DNA of 10,623 bases from positions 1 through 10,623 of the forward strand of contig PMKX01000086.1 in assembly GCA_003158705.1 (NCBI GenBank), given 5' to 3'. Position numbers and translations under genes: made by a program. This document shows positions 6,569-10,623 of this stretch, piece after piece. Each line of letters starts with the position of its first letter. The first letter of the stretch is position 1. The stretch comes from Actinomycetota bacterium (GTDB lineage Bacteria; Actinomycetota; Thermoleophilia; UBA2241). The notes below the pieces were generated by a model. The model worked only from the letters and a program-made list of their open reading frames with translations, searched no databases and was not told the origin of the DNA.

Positions 6569-6683
6569 GGTTAGGCGCTGGCGACACGCATCCTCCATTA
6601 GGGATGGGTGACCGGGTTCACGACGATGGCGTCAGAGTGGGATCAGGGTGAACGTCGGCGGTGAGCGCGAGGATTGGGCGCCA

Positions 6684-6707
6684 GCGGGAGGAAGCAGGTC
6701 CTCCCGC
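6684..6707 (-). terminator. 9-bp perfect stem-loop after mltG, possible U-less terminator
   Basis: GCGGGAGGA and TCCTCCCGC form a perfect 9-bp stem with a 6-nt loop, 11 bp after the mltG stop codon. The position suits transcription termination or mRNA 3' end protection for the alaS-ruvX-mltG unit. No T-run follows on the minus strand, so it is not a classical intrinsic terminator. Confidence 0.45.
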
Positions 6708-6718
6708 CTAAGCTGAGA

Positions 6719-7888
6719 CTACTGGGCGGCCTTCTGCTTGTCGGCCAGGAACTGGCTGTAGGTGCTCGAGAAGTAATGCCGGCCGCTGCCGTCGTTGCGG
6801 GCTACGTAGTAGAGATAGTCAACGTTGGCCGGACCGGCGGCGGCCTTCAGCGAGGCTGCTCCCGGGTTGGCGATCGGCGTCGGCGGCAACCCGGCGTGCA
6901 GGTAGGTGTTGTAGGGCGACTGGATCTTCAGATCCTGGTAGGTGAGCACGGGCTTGTACTGAGGGAGAGCGTACTCGACCGTGGCATCGATCTGCAGAGG
7001 CATGCCCTTGTGCAGACGATTCCAAATGACCGCCGCCACCAGCGGTCGCTCACTGGGCACCTCGACCTCGCGCTCGACCATGGAGGCGATGATGGTGACG
7101 TCGTAGGGCGTCAGATTGGCCTTGCGGGCCCGCGACAGGTCGACCTGGGCCAGCGCGTTCTTGCAGGCTGCCAGCTGCCGCTCGATGAACTGGCGCGCAG
7201 TGACCGACGGCAGCACGTCGTACGTGGCCGGAAAGAGCAGGCCCTCAAGAGTGCGACCAGGCGTGTAGCCGACCACCTTGGGAGCAATCGGATGTTTGAC
7301 TGCCAGCTCCAGATAGGACTCGGCGGAGAAGCCCGGGATGGTCTTCGCCAGCATGGCGGCCGCCTGGGCCACCGTGAATCCCTCGGGGATCGTCACCTTG
7401 ATGGCCGCCTGCTGAGGACCCGCCGCCAGAGTCGCGACCAGCTGGTCGTACGGCTCGTTCTGGCGCAGAACGTACGTGCCCGCCCTGAGATCTGTGCCGT
7501 GACCGTCGCCGGACGCCCTGATCTCGAAGGCCCGTGCTCGAGGGACCACGCCCTTCTGCTGCAGGATCTCGGCGATCGTGTTCAAGGTCGCCCCGGGCGG
7601 GATGGTCACGTGTACCTTGCCACCGAGCTTACCGGTGTGGAAGTACCACTTGTAGAAGCCCAAGCCTCCGGCGAACAAGACGGCCACTACCACGAACAGA
7701 ACGAGAAAGATGAGCCGGACGCGCACGCGGCTGGTCCGGCGCCCATGACGGTCGCCCCGAGGGCGCTGGGCGCGATCGGCCTCCGCCGGCGCCCGCTCAC
7801 ACGGCCGCTGCTCGTCCTGGCGACCTAGCTGCTGCAGCCGCTCCTCGGCGTCGCCGAGGCGTGGGTCGCCTTTACCGTCCGGGTCCAT
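6719..7888 (-). CDS. mltG: Endolytic murein transglycosylase MltG (YceG family)
   Basis: This 389-residue membrane-anchored lytic transglycosylase cleaves nascent peptidoglycan strands and is thought to end glycan synthesis. A charged cytoplasmic N-terminus (1-57, rich in Arg, Glu and Gln) precedes one membrane helix (about 58-78). An extracytoplasmic LysM-like region with IPPGATLNTIAEIL (96-109) follows, then the YceG catalytic domain. Family motifs are EGLLFPATYDV (215-225), IIASMVEREV (266-275) with E272 aligned to the catalytic Glu of E. coli MltG (E218), ERPLVAAVIWNRL (280-292), GMPLQIDATVEYAL, SPYNTYLHAGLPPTPIANPG (324-343) and a final HYFSSTYSQF. The ATG at 7888 overlaps the ruvX stop by 17 bp. 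No strong Shine-Dalgarno is close, so coupled translation is likely. The gene order ruvX-mltG-aroE is common in Actinobacteria. Confidence 0.95.
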   Translation of the reverse strand: MDPDGKGDPRLGDAEERLQQLGRQDEQRPCERAPAEADRAQRPRGDRHGRRTSRVRVRLIFLVLFVVVAVLFAGGLGFYKWYFHTGKLGGKVHVTIPPGATLNTIAEILQQKGVVPRARAFEIRASGDGHGTDLRAGTYVLRQNEPYDQLVATLAAGPQQAAIKVTIPEGFTVAQAAAMLAKTIPGFSAESYLELAVKHPIAPKVVGYTPGRTLEGLLFPATYDVLPSVTARQFIERQLAACKNALAQVDLSRARKANLTPYDVTIIASMVEREVEVPSERPLVAAVIWNRLHKGMPLQIDATVEYALPQYKPVLTYQDLKIQSPYNTYLHAGLPPTPIANPGAASLKAAAGPANVDYLYYVARNDGSGRHYFSSTYSQFLADKQKAAQ

Positions 7889-8267
7889 GTGGGGTCCGCA
7901 GGTAATCCTCCAAGATCAACGCCGCCGCACGTGCGTCCACAGGCCCAGTCCCTCCCCGCTGCTTGGCGATAGCGGTGCTGAACCGTTCGTCGTAGGTGAC
8001 CACCGGGATCTCGGTGCGCTGCGACAGAACGTCGGCGAACCGACGGACCTCCTGGGCCTGCGCGTGCTCGCGAGCGTCCAACGACACCGGCAAGCCCACG
8101 ACGAGGAGCTCCGGCCGTTCTTCGGCGATGAGCGCCAGGAGCTCATCCAAGCCGTGCTCACTGGCGACGCGTTCGACCACGGCCAAGGGCCGGGCCAGCG
8201 TACCCGTCGGATCGCACACCGCCACTCCGGTGCGCACCGTTCCGTGGTCGAGAGCCATGACCCGCAC
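7872..8267 (-). CDS. ruvX: RuvX/YqgF-family Holliday junction resolvase-like nuclease
   Basis: This 131-residue RNase H-fold protein is close to the standard family length (about 135-150). The acidic active site is complete: D7 in ALDHGTVRTGVAV, E94 in TYDERFSTAIA and D111 in DARAAALILEDYL. VVGLPVSLD (56-64) is the conserved central strand. YqgF/RuvX is implicated in 16S rRNA 5' end maturation and was proposed as a Holliday junction resolvase; which role applies here cannot be read from sequence. The usual Lys of the GTKRIG motif is replaced by Val11. The GTG start directly abuts the alaS TGA (TGAGTG), and the end overlaps mltG by 17 bp, so expression is almost certainly coupled to both neighbours. 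An ATG three codons downstream (8258) would remove the beginning of the first strand and is less likely. Confidence 0.94.
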   Translation of the reverse strand: MRVMALDHGTVRTGVAVCDPTGTLARPLAVVERVASEHGLDELLALIAEERPELLVVGLPVSLDAREHAQAQEVRRFADVLSQRTEIPVVTYDERFSTAIAKQRGGTGPVDARAAALILEDYLRTPHGPGR

Positions 8268-10623
8268 TCAGGCACCCAGCAGCTCGCCGGCCCTAAGCAG
8301 ACCGGCCTCGAGAGCGGCGGCGATGCCGTCCACCTTGTCGCCGCCACCGCGAGCCAGCGAGGGCTTGCCGCCTCCCTTGCCGTCTATCGCCGGCGTCATG
8401 GCGCGCAGGACATCGGATGCATGCACACCGCGGCCGACGACCGCGTCGGCCGCCGCGACCACCACAGCGGCTCGTCCGTCCACGTTGCTCGCCAACACGA
8501 CCAGCGCCTCGGGTGCTTGCGCGCGCACCTGATCGACCAGGGCGAGCAGCTCATCGGCGGCAGCGACCCTGGGACTGCCCGTCACCACCGTGACGCCGCC
8601 CATGTCCCGCGCGCCCTCAAGCAGCGCATCAAGCTCAGAACGTTGCTCGCCGCTCGCCGCCGACTTGAGTCGTTCCTCCAGCTCCCCTATGCGAGCCGAC
8701 TGCTTGCGCAAAGCTGCCGGCACACGCTCGGCACTCACGCCAAGCCCCGCCGCCATGTCCGCCACGGTGTCGTCGAGCTCGCGGTAGTACTCGCTGGCCT
8801 TCGCCGACGTGATCGCCTCGATGCGCCGCGTGTTGGCGCCCACCGATTGGCTGACGACGATCTTGAAGAGACCGATCTGCGAAGTGCTCGAGACGTGCGT
8901 GCCGCCACACAGCTCACGACTGAAGTCGTCAATTTCGAGTACGCGCACAAACTCGCCGTACTTCTCCTCGAAGAACGCCAGCGCGCCGATCTCGAGTGCG
9001 TACTCCTTGGTCGTCACGAACGGCCGCACGGGATGATTCTCGAAGATGCGCCGGTTGACCAGTTCCTCGATCCTGCGCAGCTCCTCCGGTGTCGGCGCCC
9101 GGCGCGTCGTGTAGTCGAAACGCAGCTTGTCAGGGCGCACGGAGGAACCCGCTTGACGCACCTGCTCGCCAAGCACCAGACGCAGAGCATTGTGCAACAG
9201 GTGCGTCGCCGTATGGTTGCAGGCCGTCTGGTGACGGCGCACGTTGTTGACCATCGCCTTAGCCCGCTCCCCCTCCACCGGCGCGCCTTCGCTGGCTCGG
9301 CCGAGCACGACCTGGTCGCCTTCGAAGCGCACCACGTCCTCGACCTCGATCTTGCCGGACTCGGTATGGATCCAGCCCGTGTCGGCGCTTTGCCCCCCGC
9401 CCTCGGGGTAGAACGGCGACTCCGCCAGCTTGAGCGCCAGCCTGCCATCGGCCAGCTCACGCAACGCCCGGATCACCGTGAAGACCTCGAGGCGCTCGTA
9501 GCCGACGAACGCCGTCGCGATCCCGGCGGCGTCGCGCTGGAACTCCTCTACCTCGCCCGGGCCCGAACCGGCCACGCCAGCCTTGTGGGCAGCCCGGGCA
9601 CGTTCCCGCTGCCCACCCATGAGTTCCTCGAAGCTGTGCTCGTCGACCGCTATGCCCCGCTCCTGAGCGATCTCGCGGGTCAGGTCGAAGGGGAAGCCGT
9701 AGGTGTCGTGCAGCTCGAAGGCGACCTGGGCCGGCAGCTCGGCGCCGGCCTCGCAAGCGCGACCGAGCGCCTCGTCGAGGATGTGCATGCCCTGGTCCAG
9801 CGTGCGGCGAAAGCGGACCTCCTCCTCGCGAGCGGCGGTGACGATCCGATCCCGCGCAGCTACGAGCGCCGGATAGGGCGCACCGAGCTGCTCGACCGCG
9901 GCCTCGCAGAGCCGCGACACGAACGGCTCCTGCAGCCCTATGGACACGCCCTGCTGCACGGCTCGCCGGATGATGCGCCTGAGCACATAGCCGCGGCCCT
10001 CGTTACCGGGCAGGACGCCGTCGGCGATGAGGAAGGCGATGCCACGGACGTGCTCAGCCATGACACGCAGCGCGCGCGTCGCCGGCGGCGAGCTCCCGTA
10101 GGCGACGCCCGACAGCTCCTCGCCGAGAACGATGAGCGGCCGGAAGGCGTCAGACTCGTACACTGTGGTCACGCCCTGGGTGATGGCCGCCACGCGTTCC
10201 AGACCAAAGCCCGTGTCGATGCTCGGCTTGGGCAAGGGCGCCAGCACACCGTGCTCGCCCATGTCGTATTGCACGAAGACCAGGTTGTAGAACTCCATGA
10301 AGCGGTCGCAGTCGCAACCTGGCTTGCACTCGGGCCTGCCGCAGCCGATGTGCTCGCCCATGTCGAAGTACAGCTCCGAGCATGGACCGCACGGTCCGGT
10401 GGGCCCGGCAGGGCCCCAGAAGTTGTCGTCGCGGCCAAGGGGCACGATGCGCTCCGCCGGCACGCCGTGGGCGTGCCACAAAGCGATCGCCTCGTCGTCG
10501 GCGGGCACCTCCTGGTCGCCGCCGAACACGCTCACCCAGAGGCGGTCGCGCGCGATCGCGAGCTGGCTCACCAGCTCCACCGCCCAGGCGACAGCCTCTT
10601 GCTTGAAGTAGTCGCCGAACGAG
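8268..10623 (-). CDS. alaS: Alanine--tRNA ligase AlaS, partial (N-terminus beyond window edge)
   Basis: The open frame enters at the right window edge (first whole codon 10622-10620) and yields 784 residues; roughly the first 100 of about 880 are missing. The entering residues SFGDYFKQEA match the conserved class II catalytic region. Further on are GPTGPCGPCSELYFD, a cysteine-rich insert (CGRPECKPGCDC) known from many AlaS proteins, EFYNLVFVQY (motif 2 side) and IDTGFGLERVAAI (motif 3). The editing domain has HTATHLLHNALR (HxxxH) and CGGTHV, giving the zinc ligands for hydrolysis of mischarged Ser/Gly-tRNA(Ala). The C-terminal DHHA1 (C-Ala) domain ends with a Gly-rich DGKGGGKPSLARGGG segment. 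All key residues visible are intact and the TGA stop is directly followed by ruvX. The protein attaches alanine to tRNA(Ala) in the cytoplasm. Confidence 0.97.
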   Translation of the reverse strand, partial: SFGDYFKQEAVAWAVELVSQLAIARDRLWVSVFGGDQEVPADDEAIALWHAHGVPAERIVPLGRDDNFWGPAGPTGPCGPCSELYFDMGEHIGCGRPECKPGCDCDRFMEFYNLVFVQYDMGEHGVLAPLPKPSIDTGFGLERVAAITQGVTTVYESDAFRPLIVLGEELSGVAYGSSPPATRALRVMAEHVRGIAFLIADGVLPGNEGRGYVLRRIIRRAVQQGVSIGLQEPFVSRLCEAAVEQLGAPYPALVAARDRIVTAAREEEVRFRRTLDQGMHILDEALGRACEAGAELPAQVAFELHDTYGFPFDLTREIAQERGIAVDEHSFEELMGGQRERARAAHKAGVAGSGPGEVEEFQRDAAGIATAFVGYERLEVFTVIRALRELADGRLALKLAESPFYPEGGGQSADTGWIHTESGKIEVEDVVRFEGDQVVLGRASEGAPVEGERAKAMVNNVRRHQTACNHTATHLLHNALRLVLGEQVRQAGSSVRPDKLRFDYTTRRAPTPEELRRIEELVNRRIFENHPVRPFVTTKEYALEIGALAFFEEKYGEFVRVLEIDDFSRELCGGTHVSSTSQIGLFKIVVSQSVGANTRRIEAITSAKASEYYRELDDTVADMAAGLGVSAERVPAALRKQSARIGELEERLKSAASGEQRSELDALLEGARDMGGVTVVTGSPRVAAADELLALVDQVRAQAPEALVVLASNVDGRAAVVVAAADAVVGRGVHASDVLRAMTPAIDGKGGGKPSLARGGGDKVDGIAAALEAGLLRAGELLGA

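Noticed and set aside
6515..6598. 28-residue N-terminal extension of AroE from ATG 6598
   Set aside because: No Shine-Dalgarno, residues unlike any AroE N-terminus, and a -10-like element and a good ribosome binding site lie inside it.
6615..6653. GTTCAC/GTGAAC inverted repeat in the mltG-aroE gap as a possible operator
   Set aside because: Only 6 bp per arm with a 27-nt spacer; expected by chance and without further support.

Overview
All recognisable genes lie on the minus strand, so the biological order runs from high to low coordinates. The DNA is GC-rich. The gene order alaS - ruvX - mltG - aroE is typical of Actinobacteria. Its direct continuation into type IV pilus (T4P) / type II secretion genes suggests a deep-branching, pilus-bearing actinobacterial lineage (Coriobacteriia, Thermoleophilia or Rubrobacteria-like). 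This placement is inferred from gene order and protein character, not from a phylogeny.

Right part (about 10623-5657) is housekeeping. It holds the C-terminal ~90% of alanyl-tRNA synthetase (alaS, cut by the window edge), ruvX/yqgF starting directly after the alaS stop, mltG (septum-associated lytic transglycosylase) overlapping ruvX by 17 bp, a 120-bp gap with a perfect 9-bp stem-loop, and aroE (shikimate dehydrogenase). aroE appears to start at a CTG codon with a good Shine-Dalgarno sequence.

Middle part (5685-1350) is pilus machinery. pilB (extension ATPase with an MshEN-type N-domain) overlaps the end of aroE by 29 bp. It is followed by pilT (retraction ATPase), then a 103-bp gap with a 12-bp perfect stem-loop, then pilC (inner-membrane platform protein). 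Only 15 bp after pilC comes a gene for a group 3 sigma factor of the SigB/SigF/WhiG kind (1334-591).

Left part (590-1) is the most interesting. Between the sigma gene and a truncated type IV pilin/GspG-like pseudopilin gene (189 to the window edge) is a 401-bp non-coding leader. It carries a clear cyclic-di-GMP-I (GEMM-I) riboswitch aptamer (about 380-309). Downstream are a perfect 10-nt anti-aptamer strand, a 9-bp hairpin and a strand that could mask the pilin ribosome binding site. About 45 nt upstream of the aptamer is a TAAA-N16-GCCGA element resembling a sigma-28/WhiG-class promoter.

Together the window suggests one pilus locus with layered control: an alternative sigma factor encoded beside the assembly genes, a c-di-GMP riboswitch on the (pseudo)pilin mRNA, and a possible c-di-GMP-sensing N-domain on the extension motor PilB. 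Aptamer identity and protein families are well supported by sequence. The switching mechanism, the promoter and the sigma-to-pilin link are inference.
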